From: Alphaproteobacteria bacterium
GTDB lineage: Bacteria; Pseudomonadota; Alphaproteobacteria; UBA11136
Assembly (NCBI GenBank): GCA_016776635.1
Contig: JADHSZ010000023.1
Location: 1 to 38,934, forward strand
Reading direction: 5' to 3'
Length of the DNA: 38,934 bases
Under the pieces are notes generated by a model. The model made no database searches, had not been told where the DNA came from, and saw only the letters and a program-made list of their open reading frames with translations. The position numbers were made by a program, and so were the translations under genes. This document shows, piece after piece, positions 14,770 through 24,295 of this stretch; position 1 is the stretch's first letter; every line of letters starts with the position of its first letter.

Positions 14770-15667
14770 AGCCAAGATTATCGACGGCAAGGCTTTTGCC
14801 GCCAATTTACGCGAGAGCCTGGCCCGCAGGGCCGCCGTGTTGAAAAACGAGCATGGCCTCACCCCCGGCCTGGCCGTGGTGCTGGTGGGCGAAGACCCGG
14901 CGAGCCAGGTCTATGTGCGCAACAAGGCCAAGCAGACGGTGGAGGTGGGCTTTCAGTCCTTCGAGCATAAGCTCGATGTGGAGACGCCCGAGGCTGATCT
15001 GTTGGCGCTGGTGGAGACGCTCAACAAGGATGACGCCGTGCATGGCATTCTGGTGCAGCTTCCCCTGCCCGATCATATCGACAGCCAGAAGGTTCTCGAT
15101 TCCATCGACCCGGCCAAGGATGTGGACGGCTTTCACGCCATCAATATCGGCCGCTTGTGGTCGGGCATGGATGCGCTGGTGCCGTGCACGCCGCTGGGAT
15201 GCTCGTTGATGCTGAAGGATACGCTGGGCGATCTGTCGGGCCTCAACGCGGTGATCGTGGGGCGCTCCAACATCGTCGGCAAGCCCATGGCGGCGCTGCT
15301 GATCAAGGAAAGCTGTACTGTGACCATCTGTCATTCCCGCACCAAGGATTTGCCAGCCGTTTGCCGCGAGGCCGATATTCTGGTGGCCGCCGTGGGTCGG
15401 GCGGAAATGGTGCGCGGCGACTGGATCAAGCCCGGCGCCACCGTCATCGACGTGGGCATCAACCGCATCGACGCCCCGGAAAAAGGCGAGGGCAAGACCC
15501 GGCTGGTGGGCGACGTGGCCTTCGACGAAGCGGTGCAGGTGGCCGGGGCCATCACCCCGGTGCCCGGCGGCGTCGGTCCCATGACCATCGCCTGCTTGCT
15601 GGTGAACACACTGAGCGCCGCCTGTCGCCAGCACGGCATCGAAGAACCTGCGGACCCCGGCGCGTAG
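14762..15667 (+). CDS. folD: Methylene-THF dehydrogenase/cyclohydrolase FolD
   Basis: Bifunctional enzyme of one-carbon metabolism converting 5,10-methylene-THF to 10-formyl-THF with NADP+. The 301-residue product has the catalytic [13 protein letters not shown] (Tyr and Lys at about 51 and 55), [23 protein letters not shown], the nucleotide-binding [16 protein letters not shown] and the closing [15 protein letters not shown]. Length and motifs are normal. The ATG at 14762 follows AAGGAG closely. Confidence 0.97.
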   Translation: MSEAKIIDGKAFAANLRESLARRAAVLKNEHGLTPGLAVVLVGEDPASQVYVRNKAKQTVEVGFQSFEHKLDVETPEADLLALVETLNKDDAVHGILVQLPLPDHIDSQKVLDSIDPAKDVDGFHAINIGRLWSGMDALVPCTPLGCSLMLKDTLGDLSGLNAVIVGRSNIVGKPMAALLIKESCTVTICHSRTKDLPAVCREADILVAAVGRAEMVRGDWIKPGATVIDVGINRIDAPEKGEGKTRLVGDVAFDEAVQVAGAITPVPGGVGPMTIACLLVNTLSAACRQHGIEEPADPGA

Positions 15668-15701
15668 GGGCGCTGGGGTAGAGGCAGGTCCAAAAAAAAC
15701 C

Positions 15702-16391
15702 ATGGCGGAATTGATCCTGGCCGCGGCTTTCATGCTGGCGAGCCATGTGGGGCTCTCCAGTACGGCCGCGCGTGCGCGGCTGACGGGGCTTCTCGGGCGG
15801 CGCGGATTTCTAGCCCTCTATTCCGTCATATCGTTAGGCGCGCTGGTCTGGATGATCACCGCTTATGGAAACGCGCCCTTCGTGGAGGTCTGGCCGCAAG
15901 CGGCGTGGACGCGCTGGGTGCCGCTGTTGCTCATGCCGCTGGCCTGCGTCCTGTGGGTGGCCGGTGTGAGCGGTGCGGGGACCACCATCAGCAGTGACGG
16001 CGCGCTGCCCACCGGCGATGAGAGGGGGGAAGAGATCACCGGCATCCTCAAAGTTACCCGTCATCCCGTCATGTGGGGGTTTATTTTATGGGCAGGCGCC
16101 CATATTCCGCCCAACGGCGACGTGGCGGGGCTGGTGCTGTTCGGCGCTTTTCTGGCGCTGGCGCTGGCCGGGCCGTGGCTCATCGACGCCAAACGCGCGC
16201 GACTCCACGGGCCCGACTGGGAGCGTTTCGCAAGGGCCACCTCGGCGGTTCCCTTCGCCGCCATTGCCGCCGGGCGGGCGCGGGTGACTCTCTCCGAGAT
16301 CGGCTGGAGCAAGATCGCGGGCGGACTGGCGCTCTATGGAGTTCTGCTGGCGGGCCATGAATGGGGCATCGGAGTTACGCCCTATCCTTAG
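15702..16391 (+). CDS. NnrU family membrane protein
   Basis: A 229-residue multi-pass membrane protein of the NnrU family, named from genes near denitrification clusters and distantly related to isoprenylcysteine methyltransferases. Visible features are AAAFMLASHVGLSS at the start, GRRGFLALYSVISLGALVWM, and the signature KVTRHPVMWGFILWAGAHI, whose RHP recalls membrane methyltransferases. No nitrogen-oxide genes are nearby, so a role in that pathway is not supported here. Confidence 0.85.
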   Translation: MAELILAAAFMLASHVGLSSTAARARLTGLLGRRGFLALYSVISLGALVWMITAYGNAPFVEVWPQAAWTRWVPLLLMPLACVLWVAGVSGAGTTISSDGALPTGDERGEEITGILKVTRHPVMWGFILWAGAHIPPNGDVAGLVLFGAFLALALAGPWLIDAKRARLHGPDWERFARATSAVPFAAIAAGRARVTLSEIGWSKIAGGLALYGVLLAGHEWGIGVTPYP

Positions 16392-16428
16392 GGTGCCGTA
16401 GGGGCGCGCGGTGGCCCCGCCTAGCGGG

Positions 16429-17646
16429 CTATTTCTTGCGCTTGCCGAGCAGGCGCAGGCGCAGGGCGTTCAATTTGATAAAGCCCTCGGCATCGCTCTG
16501 GTCGTAGACATGGTCGGCCTCGAAGGTGGCATGGGCCGAGCTGTAGAGGCTGTTGGGCGACTTGCGCCCCACCACATGGACCCCGCCCTTATAGAGCTTG
16601 AGCCGTACCGTGCCGTTGACGGCGGCCTGGGTCTGGTCGATCAGGCCTTGCAGCATTTCTCGTTCCGGCGAGAACCAGAATCCGTTATAGACCAGCTCGG
16701 CATAGCGCGGCATGAGCTCGTCCTTCAAATGGGCCGCACCGCGATCCAGGGTCAGGCTCTCCATGGCACGATGGGCGTCGAGCAGGATGGTGCCGCCCGG
16801 CGTCTCGTAGACCCCGCGCGACTTCATGCCCACATAGCGGTTCTCGACGATATCGGCGCGGCCGATGCCGTTGGCGCCGCCGAGGTCGTTGAGCCGCGCC
16901 AACAGATCGGCGGGACCGAGTTTCTTGCCGTCCACGGCCACCGGGTCGCCGCCCTTAAACGTAATTTCCACCACGGTGGGCGCGTCGGGCGCGGCCTGGG
17001 GCGAGACCGAGCGCGTGAACATGTCCTCGTCGGGTTCGGCCCAGGGGTCCTCCAGCACCTTGCCTTCGTAGGAGATGTGCAACAGGTTGGCGTCGGTGGA
17101 ATAATCGGCCTCGCCGCGCTTGTCCGTGGGTACCGGAATCTGGTGCGCTTCGGCATAGGCCACCAGTTTTTCCCGCGAATCGAGATCCCATTCCCGCCAC
17201 GGCGCGATCACCTTGATATCGGGATTGAGGGCGTAATAGCCCAATTCGAAGCGCAGCTGGTCGTTGCCCTTGCCGGTGGAACCGTGAGCCACGGCGTCGG
17301 CGCCCACCTCGGCCGCGATCTCGATCTGGCGCTTGGCGATCAGCGGCCGGGCGATGGAGGTGCCGAGAAGATAGGTGCCCTCGTAAAGAGCGTTGGCCCG
17401 AAACATGGGGAAAACGTAATCGCGCACGAATTCGTCGCGAAGGTCTTCGACGAAGATTTCCTTCACGCCCATGGTTTCCGCCTTTTCCCGCGCCGGGGCC
17501 AGTTCTTCGCCCTGGCCGAGATCGGCGGTGAAGGTCACCACCTCGCAGCCATAGGCGTCCACCAGCCAGCGCAGGATGACGCTGGTGTCGAGCCCGCCCG
17601 AATAGGCGAGCACAACCTTTTTCACGGTATTCTTTTTGGCGTTCAT
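16429..17646 (-). CDS. argG: Argininosuccinate synthase
   Basis: Condenses citrulline and aspartate using ATP in arginine biosynthesis. The 405-residue product has the PP-loop [17 protein letters not shown] at residues 13-29, [13 protein letters not shown] (ATP binding) and the catalytic-domain segment [21 protein letters not shown]. Length and motifs match the bacterial type 1 family. ATG at 17646. No argH is present nearby, so it stands alone here. Confidence 0.97.
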   Translation of the reverse strand: MNAKKNTVKKVVLAYSGGLDTSVILRWLVDAYGCEVVTFTADLGQGEELAPAREKAETMGVKEIFVEDLRDEFVRDYVFPMFRANALYEGTYLLGTSIARPLIAKRQIEIAAEVGADAVAHGSTGKGNDQLRFELGYYALNPDIKVIAPWREWDLDSREKLVAYAEAHQIPVPTDKRGEADYSTDANLLHISYEGKVLEDPWAEPDEDMFTRSVSPQAAPDAPTVVEITFKGGDPVAVDGKKLGPADLLARLNDLGGANGIGRADIVENRYVGMKSRGVYETPGGTILLDAHRAMESLTLDRGAAHLKDELMPRYAELVYNGFWFSPEREMLQGLIDQTQAAVNGTVRLKLYKGGVHVVGRKSPNSLYSSAHATFEADHVYDQSDAEGFIKLNALRLRLLGKRKK

Positions 17647-17753
17647 GTGCGGGTCCGTCCCCTTAAAAGACAGGGCGAGAGATCAGGCCGCGCAGTATAG
17701 GCAAACGCGCTCTCGCGGCAAGGAAAAGACGCTCTCTTGTTGGCGCAGGCCCT

Positions 17754-18869
17754 TTACTTGGATCGGGGGCCGGCCTTGATGCTTGCCGATTTAAGCTGGC
17801 CGCAGGCGGCCATGATGTCACCGCCCCGGGTATCGCGCAAAGGCGCCGACAGCCCGGCATCGTTGAGGATTCCGGCGAAGCGCCGCATGGCGCCCTTGGT
17901 GGAACATTCATAGGGCGCGCCGGGCCAGGGATTGAAGGGAATGAGATTGACCTTGGCCGGGATGTCTCTCAAGAGCCGCGCCAGTTCCCGGGCGTCGGCC
18001 GGGGAATCGTTAACGCCCTTCAGCATCACATATTCGAAGGTGATGCGCCGCGCGTTGCTGGCGGTGGGATAGGCCCGCGCCGCATCGAGCAATTGGGCCA
18101 ACGGGTATTTGCGATTGAGCGGCACCAGCTTGTTACGCAATTCATCGCGCACCGCGTGGAGCGAGACCGCCAGATTGACGCCGAGATCCGCCCCGCAGCG
18201 CGCCATCAGCGGCACCACCCCGGCGGTGGAGAGCGTGATGCGGCGCTTGGAGATGGAAATGCCTTCGTGGTCCATGAGGATTTTTAAGGCGGCGGCCGTA
18301 TTATCGTAATTGTAGAAGGGCTCGCCCATGCCCATGACCACCACATTGGTGAGCAGCCGCTGGCCGCTGGGGGCGGCCCATTCGTCGAGGGTGTCGCGGG
18401 CCACCATGAGTTGGGCCACCATCTCGCCCGGCGTCAGGTTACGCACCAATCCTTGGGTGCCGGTATGACAGAAGCCGCATTTCAGGGTACAGCCCACCTG
18501 GGAAGAGAGACACAACGCGCCACGGTCTTCCTCGGGGATGAAGACGGTCTCCACCTCGTTGCCGTCGGCCAGGCGCAGCAGCCATTTATGGGTGCCGTCG
18601 GCGGATTTTTGGTGGTCGACGATTTCGGGCCGCGACAGGCTGTAGCGCTCGGCCAGCAGGGCGCGGAAATCCTTGGCCAGCGTGGTCATCTGGGAAAATT
18701 CACGCGCGCCATGGAAATAGACCCAGTGCCAGAGCTGGCCGGTGCGAAACGCCGGCATGTCCAGCGCCGCCATGGCGGCGGCCATGTCTTCGCGGCTCAT
18801 GCCGATGAGGCTGGGCAGCGACGGCGACGGGGCGGCGGATTTAGCGGTGGAGGGAGCAGCGGGGTTCAT
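17754..18869 (-). CDS. rlmN: Dual-specificity 23S rRNA/tRNA adenine C2 methyltransferase
   Basis: Radical SAM enzyme that methylates C2 of A2503 in 23S rRNA and A37 in some tRNAs. In the 371-residue product the [4Fe-4S]-binding CxxxCxxC is CTLKCGFC in [19 protein letters not shown]. The motif [14 protein letters not shown] follows, and the catalytic C-terminal cysteine is in [15 protein letters not shown]. The N-terminal Ala/Pro/Ser-rich segment before [10 protein letters not shown] may be partly untranslated. It is the only radical SAM protein in the window and has a housekeeping identity, so it is not a candidate peptide maturase. Confidence 0.96.
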   Translation of the reverse strand: MNPAAPSTAKSAAPSPSLPSLIGMSREDMAAAMAALDMPAFRTGQLWHWVYFHGAREFSQMTTLAKDFRALLAERYSLSRPEIVDHQKSADGTHKWLLRLADGNEVETVFIPEEDRGALCLSSQVGCTLKCGFCHTGTQGLVRNLTPGEMVAQLMVARDTLDEWAAPSGQRLLTNVVVMGMGEPFYNYDNTAAALKILMDHEGISISKRRITLSTAGVVPLMARCGADLGVNLAVSLHAVRDELRNKLVPLNRKYPLAQLLDAARAYPTASNARRITFEYVMLKGVNDSPADARELARLLRDIPAKVNLIPFNPWPGAPYECSTKGAMRRFAGILNDAGLSAPLRDTRGGDIMAACGQLKSASIKAGPRSK

Positions 18870-18887
18870 GGGAGCAGCAGAGGGGAA

Positions 18888-19418
18888 TTATTTTACCCCA
18901 CAGGCCTCGCCGATGGCCTTATAGGCGGCGGAGAACCCGGTCAGGGAATAGGTGTCGGTGGTGGCGGTGCCGCGGCTCGATTTTCCCTTCACCACCATTT
19001 TCCGCCCCCGCTTCATAGCCCGCACCATGTCCTTATCGCCCTTGTCGTCGCGGGCCCAGGCCTTGTTGCCGTCGGTGAAAAGCTCGAACGCCGTGCCGCC
19101 GATCTTCAGCGTCACCGATGACTCATTCTTATAGACATAACCGGCGATGACGCTGACCACGCCGATGCTTTTCTCCGCCTTGCGGTGGGCGATGAGGAGG
19201 TAGATATCGCCGCGTTTGGAATATTTGCCCTCGGCCTTCTGTGGCGAGCTCGCCATGTAACAGACCTTGCCGCTCTTTTCGTCATAGGCAAAGGCGTTCC
19301 AGTCGGTATAGCTGCCGATGAGTTCCGGATCGGCGGCACGCGCCGGGGCCATGGAAATCAGAAGGGAAAGCACGAAGAGACGTGCCAAAAAACGGAAAGT
19401 GTTGGATGTGTTTTTCAT
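18888..19418 (-). CDS. Invasion-associated locus B (IalB) family protein
   Basis: A 176-residue exported protein with a signal peptide (hydrophobic FLARLFVLSLLISM, cut after APARA). Mature-part motifs DWNAFAYDEKSGKVCYMAS, GDIYLLIAHRKAEKSIGVVSVIAGY and the C-terminal FSAAYKAIGEAC match the IalB family, widespread in alphaproteobacteria. The name comes from Bartonella; most members have no proven role in invasion and no catalytic residues are evident. Two cysteines could form a disulfide. It lies 18 bp upstream of rlmN on the same strand. Confidence 0.85.
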   Translation of the reverse strand: MKNTSNTFRFLARLFVLSLLISMAPARAADPELIGSYTDWNAFAYDEKSGKVCYMASSPQKAEGKYSKRGDIYLLIAHRKAEKSIGVVSVIAGYVYKNESSVTLKIGGTAFELFTDGNKAWARDDKGDKDMVRAMKRGRKMVVKGKSSRGTATTDTYSLTGFSAAYKAIGEACGVK

Positions 19419-19489
19419 GGCGGAAGAGAATATCCCCGGCGTGGGAGCAAGCCAAGCCCCGTCAGATGTTTGTTGGGGAGGTTCCTGAT

Positions 19490-20023
19490 TTATTTTTTCT
19501 TGCTGCGCTGTTTCAATGCCCCGCGCACATGTTCGGGCAGCGGCGCGGGCTCGGCGCCGGGCATCACCGGACGCAGGGGGAAACCTTCGAGGCTGATGAG
19601 GCGGTCATACATGACCAACGCCCCGGCGATGGCCACATTGACGCAAAAGGCGGTGGGGATGCGGATCACGTGCTCGCAGCGCTCCACCATGTGCGGCGAC
19701 AGATCGCCCCGTTCCGGCCCCATCACATAGGCGCAACAGCGGGGATGGCGAAAGCTGGGCAGTTCGGTGGCGTCCTCGCGCAGTTCCACCCCCACCAGGG
19801 CACAGCCCTTGGGCAGGGTCATCTCGGAAAGATCGCTATAATCGTAATAGGGCATTCCCGCCCAGGCCCGCGAGGTATCGGCTTGCTCCACCTCGGCGCG
19901 GGCGAAGCTGGCCTCCACGGTGAAGACGAAGCTGGCGCCGAAGGCATGGGCGGTGCGGAACAGGCTGCCCGCGTTCATGGCCTTGCTCATGCGTTCCACG
20001 CCGATTCCGAAATAGCCGCGCAT
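19490..20023 (-). CDS. TrmH/SpoU family RNA methyltransferase
   Basis: A 177-residue SPOUT-fold methyltransferase expected to 2'-O-methylate RNA with SAM. The three SpoU motifs are visible: NAGSLFRTAHAFGASFVF (motif 1, about residues 16-33), YVMGPERGDLSPHM (motif 2) and IPTAFCVNVAIAGALVMYDR (motif 3). Motif 3 has CVN where many have LN. There is no extra N-terminal RNA-binding domain; the C-terminus is lysine-rich. The specific RNA site is unknown. Confidence 0.88.
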   Translation of the reverse strand: MRGYFGIGVERMSKAMNAGSLFRTAHAFGASFVFTVEASFARAEVEQADTSRAWAGMPYYDYSDLSEMTLPKGCALVGVELREDATELPSFRHPRCCAYVMGPERGDLSPHMVERCEHVIRIPTAFCVNVAIAGALVMYDRLISLEGFPLRPVMPGAEPAPLPEHVRGALKQRSKKK

Positions 20024-20149
20024 GGGATAAGAGGATGCCCCCCCGGCGATTCAAGATCAAGAAACTCCGGCAAGAGACAAAAAAGTTGCGGCGGTTCCAG
20101 GGCAAGGGGGGGGATGGTAGTAGGCGGTGTTTCGCCCTAGTTTGACGCC

Positions 20150-21064
20150 ATGTCACGCTTGCCCTCATCCCTTGCCGCCATGGCGGAGGATATTCCCGCC
20201 CCTGTGCAGGGGGCGTTGTGGATGCTGCTTTCGGCCGCCTCTCTTTCCGGGCTGATGGGTATCGTGCGCCATATGTCGGCGGGGCTGCCGCCCTTCGAAA
20301 TCGCCTTTTTTCGCAGCCTGTTCGGGCTTTTGATTCTCGCCCCCTGGCTGGCGCGTTCGGGAATCGGCATTTTGCGCACCAAACGACTGCGACTCTATGC
20401 CCTGCGCTGTGCCTTCGGCGCGGCCACCATGCTCATGTGGTTCACCGCCATTTCCATGGTGCCGCTGGCCGATGCGGTGGCGCTGGGCTTTACCTCGCCG
20501 CTGTTCGTCACATTGGGGGCGGCGTTGTTCCTGGGCGAGGTGGTGCGCGGCAAACGCCTGGGCGCCACCTTATGCGGGTTCGCCGGCGCGCTTATCATCC
20601 TGCGGCCGGGAAGCGGCGTCCTCGATATAGGCGCGCTGTTGGTGGTGGCCTCGGCGATAACGCTGGCCGGGGCCAATCTGTCGGTGAAGGGGCTGTCGCG
20701 CACCGAGCCGGTGCAGGCCATCGTCACCTATATGGTGATTTTCATGGTGCCGCTGACCTTCATCCCGGCCCTGTTGGTGTGGCAGACACCCACGGAGGCG
20801 CAATTGCTGGAGTTGCTGGGGCTGGCGGCGGTGGCCACCCTGGGCAATTACGCCATGACCCGTTCGGTGGCGGTGGCCGATGCCTCCGCCGTCATGCCCT
20901 ATGATTACGCCCGCCTGCCCTTCGTGGCGCTGATCGGTTTCTTCGTCTTCGGCGAGACCTCCGACGCGCTGACCTGGATCGGCGCGGGGGTTATCGCCGC
21001 GGCGTCGGTGTATCTCGCCCATCACGAATCCAAGGCCGCCAAAAAGGAAGAGGAGCGCCCATGA
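20150..21064 (+). CDS. EamA family (DMT) transporter 1
   Basis: A 304-residue inner-membrane protein of the drug/metabolite transporter superfamily with ten predicted helices in two EamA repeats. Repeat 1 starts at LWMLLSAASLSGLMGIVRHM with FEIAFFRSLFGLLILAPWLA; repeat 2 at about 150. The substrate is unknown. It overlaps the next, paralogous gene by 4 bp; the two share the layout ALWML / FEIAFFR / LPLAEA and probably arose by tandem duplication. Confidence 0.88.
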   Translation: MSRLPSSLAAMAEDIPAPVQGALWMLLSAASLSGLMGIVRHMSAGLPPFEIAFFRSLFGLLILAPWLARSGIGILRTKRLRLYALRCAFGAATMLMWFTAISMVPLADAVALGFTSPLFVTLGAALFLGEVVRGKRLGATLCGFAGALIILRPGSGVLDIGALLVVASAITLAGANLSVKGLSRTEPVQAIVTYMVIFMVPLTFIPALLVWQTPTEAQLLELLGLAAVATLGNYAMTRSVAVADASAVMPYDYARLPFVALIGFFVFGETSDALTWIGAGVIAAASVYLAHHESKAAKKEEERP

Positions 21065-21990
21065 CACCTCTTCCCCCCGCCCGCCTGATGCGTCACTGGG
21101 AGGCCCGTTGGGAATCCCTGCCCGACAATCTGCGCGGCGCGGTGTGGCAGGTGCTCTCCAATCTTGCCTTCACCATGATGGCGGTGATGGTGAAGACGGT
21201 GGGCCAGAGCATGGACAGTTTCGAGATCGCCTTCTTCCGCTGTTTGTTCGGGCTTCTTCTCACCCTGCCCTTCCTCATGCGCGCCGGGCGCGCCAGCTTC
21301 GTCACCAGCCGCATCGGCGCCCATTTCAGCCGCGCGGCCTTAGGCGTGGCCGCCATGTTCTGTGGTTTCTACGCCCTCACCCATCTGCCGCTGGCCGAGG
21401 CCACCACCATTTCCTTCACCAAGACCCTGTTCACCATCCCGCTGGCGGTGCTGGTGTTCGGCGAGGCCATACGCTGGCGGCGCTGGACCGCCACACTGGT
21501 GGGGCTGGGCGGCGTGGTGGTGATCCTGAGGCCACAGGGCGGGGAGTTCGACCCGGCCATGTTGGTGGCGTTGCTGGCGGCGGCGCTGGTGGCGGTGGTC
21601 ATCATGACCATCAAATCGCTGGCCCATAGCGAACGGGCCTCCACCATCCTGTTTTATTACGGCGTGTTTTCCACGGGGGTCTCGCTGGTGCCGGCGCTGT
21701 TGGTATGGCGCACACCGGTTCTGGAGGAATACGTGGCTCTGGCGGGAATCGCGGTTCTCGGCGTTGCCGGGCAGTTCTGCAACATCCGCAGCTATCGCCT
21801 GGGCGAGGCCACGGCCATGGCGCCGTTTGGCTATCTGCGCCTGATCTTCGCCGGATTTTTCGGCTATATCCTGTTCGCCGAGGTTCCCGATCTCTGGACA
21901 TGGGTGGGCGCGGCCATCATCGTCAGCAGTACCCTGTACATCGCCATCCAGGAAGCCCGGCGCAAGGAGGCTCCCGCCGTGACGGGATAG
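21061..21990 (+). CDS. EamA family (DMT) transporter 2
   Basis: A 309-residue paralogue of the preceding gene with the same ten-helix EamA pattern: VWQVLSNLAFTMMAVMVKTV, SFEIAFFRCLFGLLLTLPFL, THLPLAEATTISFTKTLFT, then the second repeat from about 160. The ATG at 21061 overlaps the upstream stop, implying coupled translation and perhaps a heteromeric or functionally linked pair. The transported compound is not predictable. Confidence 0.88.
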   Translation: MTPLPPARLMRHWEARWESLPDNLRGAVWQVLSNLAFTMMAVMVKTVGQSMDSFEIAFFRCLFGLLLTLPFLMRAGRASFVTSRIGAHFSRAALGVAAMFCGFYALTHLPLAEATTISFTKTLFTIPLAVLVFGEAIRWRRWTATLVGLGGVVVILRPQGGEFDPAMLVALLAAALVAVVIMTIKSLAHSERASTILFYYGVFSTGVSLVPALLVWRTPVLEEYVALAGIAVLGVAGQFCNIRSYRLGEATAMAPFGYLRLIFAGFFGYILFAEVPDLWTWVGAAIIVSSTLYIAIQEARRKEAPAVTG

Positions 21991-22006
21991 GCATTATGGT
22001 AACGCC

Positions 22007-22399
22007 ATGAAACACAGTCGTCCCCCCGACCTTTCCCAGATCGAAGCGCTGGCGGCAGAGGCCTTCGCCACCATCCCCGAGAGCCTGCGCCGCCATTGCG
22101 GCAACGTGGTGTTCCGGGTGACGGAGTTTCCCGACGAGGAAACCGAGCGCGAGATGAAGCTGGAGAGTCCTTATGAGATTTTAGGCCTTTATCGCGGGGT
22201 GTCGCTGAATGATAAAAGCGTTTCCGAAGCGCCCCAGGACATGGACATGATCTTTCTCTACCGCGCGCCGCTGCTCGATTACTGGTGCGAGACCGGGGAA
22301 GACCTTTCCCACCTTATCCGCCATGTGCTGATTCATGAGATCGGCCACCATTTCGGCTTTTCCGACGCCGATATGGAGAAGATCGAGGCTGGAACCTAG
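22007..22399 (+). CDS. Small zincin-like metallopeptidase family protein
   Basis: A 130-residue protein of the short zincin family that carries HExxH in HVLIHEIGHHFGFSDADMEKIE at its C-terminus. The N-terminal part (LAAEAFATIPESLRRHCGNVVFRVTEFPDEE) and YEILGLYRGVSL are also typical of this alphaproteobacterial family. The HExxH glutamate and both histidines are intact, so proteolytic activity is possible, though I know of no established substrate. Confidence 0.85.
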   Translation: MKHSRPPDLSQIEALAAEAFATIPESLRRHCGNVVFRVTEFPDEETEREMKLESPYEILGLYRGVSLNDKSVSEAPQDMDMIFLYRAPLLDYWCETGEDLSHLIRHVLIHEIGHHFGFSDADMEKIEAGT

Positions 22400-22451
22400 A
22401 TATGTAAATAATTAGTTTACATATGGAACAGCAGTTAGCCGTTATATATGT
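22400..22451. promoter_or_regulatory. AT-rich inverted repeat upstream of the phosphatase gene
   Basis: A perfect 9-bp inverted repeat ATATGTAAA / TTTACATAT with a 7-nt centre (22400-22424), followed by a third half site ATATGTAAAC at 22446-22455. It lies directly between the zincin gene and the phosphatase gene in an otherwise GC-rich region, and has the look of an operator. The hairpin has no T-run, so it is not a standard terminator. Confidence 0.55.
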
Positions 22452-22500
22452 AAACTTTTGATTGTCATATTAATTGTTTGAAAATAAAGGAGTTTTCCCC

Positions 22501-22998
22501 TTGGTCAGTGTTCTCTTCGTATGCACCGGAAATATCTGCCGTTCGCCCACGGCGGAAGCCGTGTTCCGCAAGATGGTCCAGGACCAGGGGCTGGAAGAGG
22601 TGATTCTTATTGAATCCGCAGGCACCACCGATTTCCACGAGGGCCAGGCCGCCGATTCCAGGGCGCGGCAGACGGCGAGGAAACGCGGCATCGACATGGA
22701 GGCCATCCGGGCGCGCCGGGTCACGGTGGAGGATTTCACCCGCTTCGACTATTTGTTGGCCATGGACCGCTCCCATTTGCGGGAATTGCAGGCGCGCGGC
22801 GCGCGCCTGGGTGTTGATCTGGGCGCCGATACCGGCGGCACAAGGCTGTGCCTGTTCATGGAGTTCGCGGACGAACCTGCTCTCCCTGAGGTGCCTGATC
22901 CCTATTACGGCGACGGCGACGGATTCGCCAAGGTCTTCCATATGATCGAGGCGGCCTCGCGGGGGTTGCTGGAAGAAATCCGCCGCAATCATTTGTGA
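22501..22998 (+). CDS. Low molecular weight protein tyrosine phosphatase
   Basis: Cys-dependent phosphatase of the LMW-PTP/arsenate reductase fold; 165 residues. The P-loop is VCTGNICRSPTAE with nucleophilic Cys 8 and Arg 14, and the general acid loop is DPYYGD near the C-terminus. The start is TTG at 22501, 8 nt after GGAG (22489-22492); the TTG at 22474 lies upstream of that ribosome site and is rejected. It is followed 10 bp later by the kinase-like gene, so the two are likely co-transcribed. Confidence 0.93.
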   Translation: MVSVLFVCTGNICRSPTAEAVFRKMVQDQGLEEVILIESAGTTDFHEGQAADSRARQTARKRGIDMEAIRARRVTVEDFTRFDYLLAMDRSHLRELQARGARLGVDLGADTGGTRLCLFMEFADEPALPEVPDPYYGDGDGFAKVFHMIEAASRGLLEEIRRNHL

Positions 22999-23008
22999 TG
23001 CCTCCGTT

Positions 23009-23869
23009 ATGTCCCCGGCAGGATCACTGAACGCCGAGATCGAACGCATTATGGGCGCGCCTGTGACTGGGCGGGCGGGGTTAAGCGGCGGCTGCGTGGG
23101 CGAGGTATGCCGCGTGGAGCTGGCCGACGGGCGGTCCGTGGTGGCCAAGCTGGGGCAGGCGGGAAGCGGGCTGGAGACCGAAGGCTGGATGCTGGACTAT
23201 CTGGCGGAGAAAAGCGGGCTGCCGGTGCCCCAGGTGTTCCACGCCGACGACAGCCTGTTGCTCATGTCGTTTATCGAGAGCGGCGGCGCGCTGGACGGGA
23301 GCGCCCAGGAACACGCAGCCGAATTGTTGGCGGAGCTGCATAACGTCACCGCAACCCGCTTCGGGCTGGAGCGCGATACGCTGATCGGCGGGCTGGCCCA
23401 GCCCAACCCACAGACGGATTCCTGGCGCGAGTTCTTCCGCGAACACAGGCTTTTGTATATGGGCGGCGAAGCACGAGCCGCCGGGCGGCTGCCGGGGGGA
23501 CTTTTTAAACGCCTGGAGGCCTTCGCCGGGAAGATTGAAAACTGGATCGCCGAGCCGCAGCGGCCCTCCCTCATTCACGGCGATATGTGGGGCGGCAACG
23601 TGCTTGCGGGCGGCGGCCGTATCGCCGGGTTCGTGGACCCGGCCATCTATTACGCCCATGCGGAAATCGAACTGGCCTTTTCCACCATGTTTTCCACCTT
23701 CGGCGAAGCGTTCTTCAAGCGATACGGCGAAATCCGGCCCATCGCGCCGGGCTTTTTCGAGGAACGGCTGGATATCTACAACCTCTATCCCCTGTTGGTG
23801 CATGTGCGGCTGTTTGGCGGCGGCTATGTGGATGGGGTGGAGCGCACGCTGGCGCGGTTTGGGTTTTGA
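23009..23869 (+). CDS. Fructosamine kinase family protein
   Basis: A 286-residue protein of the fructosamine-3-kinase/ketosamine kinase family (protein-kinase-like fold), proposed to phosphorylate sugar adducts on protein amines so that they break down. Motifs are LSGGCVGEVCRVELADGRSVVAKLG (nucleotide lysine), catalytic SLIHGDMWGGNVLAGG with the HGD aspartate, and GFVDPAIYYAHAEIELAF (metal-binding Asp). Pairing with a low molecular weight phosphatase fits a role in deglycation. Confidence 0.93.
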   Translation: MSPAGSLNAEIERIMGAPVTGRAGLSGGCVGEVCRVELADGRSVVAKLGQAGSGLETEGWMLDYLAEKSGLPVPQVFHADDSLLLMSFIESGGALDGSAQEHAAELLAELHNVTATRFGLERDTLIGGLAQPNPQTDSWREFFREHRLLYMGGEARAAGRLPGGLFKRLEAFAGKIENWIAEPQRPSLIHGDMWGGNVLAGGGRIAGFVDPAIYYAHAEIELAFSTMFSTFGEAFFKRYGEIRPIAPGFFEERLDIYNLYPLLVHVRLFGGGYVDGVERTLARFGF

Positions 23870-23971
23870 GGGCGCGCGCTTTCCTTGCCCGGCGGCAGGA
23901 AAACAGCCTAGGATGGATGCGGTTATATATTGATTCTGCTTTTTGGAATTTCATTTTTTGGGGAGGAACCC

Positions 23972-24106
23972 ATGTCCAAGACCGATGTTAAGAAAATCGA
24001 AAGCGAAGACCTGAGGGAACTCAGCGACGAGTCTCTGGACCGGGCCGAAAATACGCTGATGTGTCTTGGCGTGAGCGCGGCGAGCTTTTCTTCCCCGTCT
24101 GACTAA
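23972..24106 (+). CDS. RiPP-like precursor peptide, array 2 copy 1
   Basis: A 44-residue member of the same family as the peptides at 8583-10235. The leader begins MSKTDVKKIESED (Ser 2 instead of Pro) and ends ELSDESLDR. The variable part has a single cysteine (Cys 31, MCLGVSAASFS) and the tail SPSD. A GGGGAGGAA ribosome site precedes it. With one cysteine it cannot make an intramolecular disulfide, which argues against a simple disulfide-stabilised peptide family. Confidence 0.78.
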   Translation: MSKTDVKKIESEDLRELSDESLDRAENTLMCLGVSAASFSSPSD

Positions 24107-24128
24107 CCACCATTAAAGGGAGGAACCC

Positions 24129-24263
24129 ATGCCCAAGACCGATGTTAAGAGACCCGAGAGCAAGGACGTCCGTGAGTTGGCCGATGAGGCCCTGGACCGG
24201 AGCGGAAATGAGTTAATTTGTATATGCGGCGGCGCCTGCGGAAGTGGTTCGCCTACGGAGTAA
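24129..24263 (+). CDS. RiPP-like precursor peptide, array 2 copy 2
   Basis: A 44-residue family member with leader MPKTDVKRPESKD then ELADEALDR. The variable part ICICGGACGSG has Cys 31, 33 and 37, the same spacing as copy 1 of array 1, and the tail SPTE. The spacer and ribosome site (AAAGGGAGGAACCC) match those of array 1. Confidence 0.78.
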   Translation: MPKTDVKRPESKDVRELADEALDRSGNELICICGGACGSGSPTE

Positions 24264-24295
24264 CCACTGCGTAATCCAGCGAAAGGGAGAAACCC

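Noticed and set aside
16411..17700. 429-codon plus-strand ORF over argG
   Set aside because: Antisense shadow of argG; His/Gly-rich and without family resemblance.
17754..18869. RlmN as the maturase for the peptides
   Set aside because: Full RlmN motif set including the catalytic C-terminal cysteine; distant from both arrays and conserved as an rRNA enzyme.
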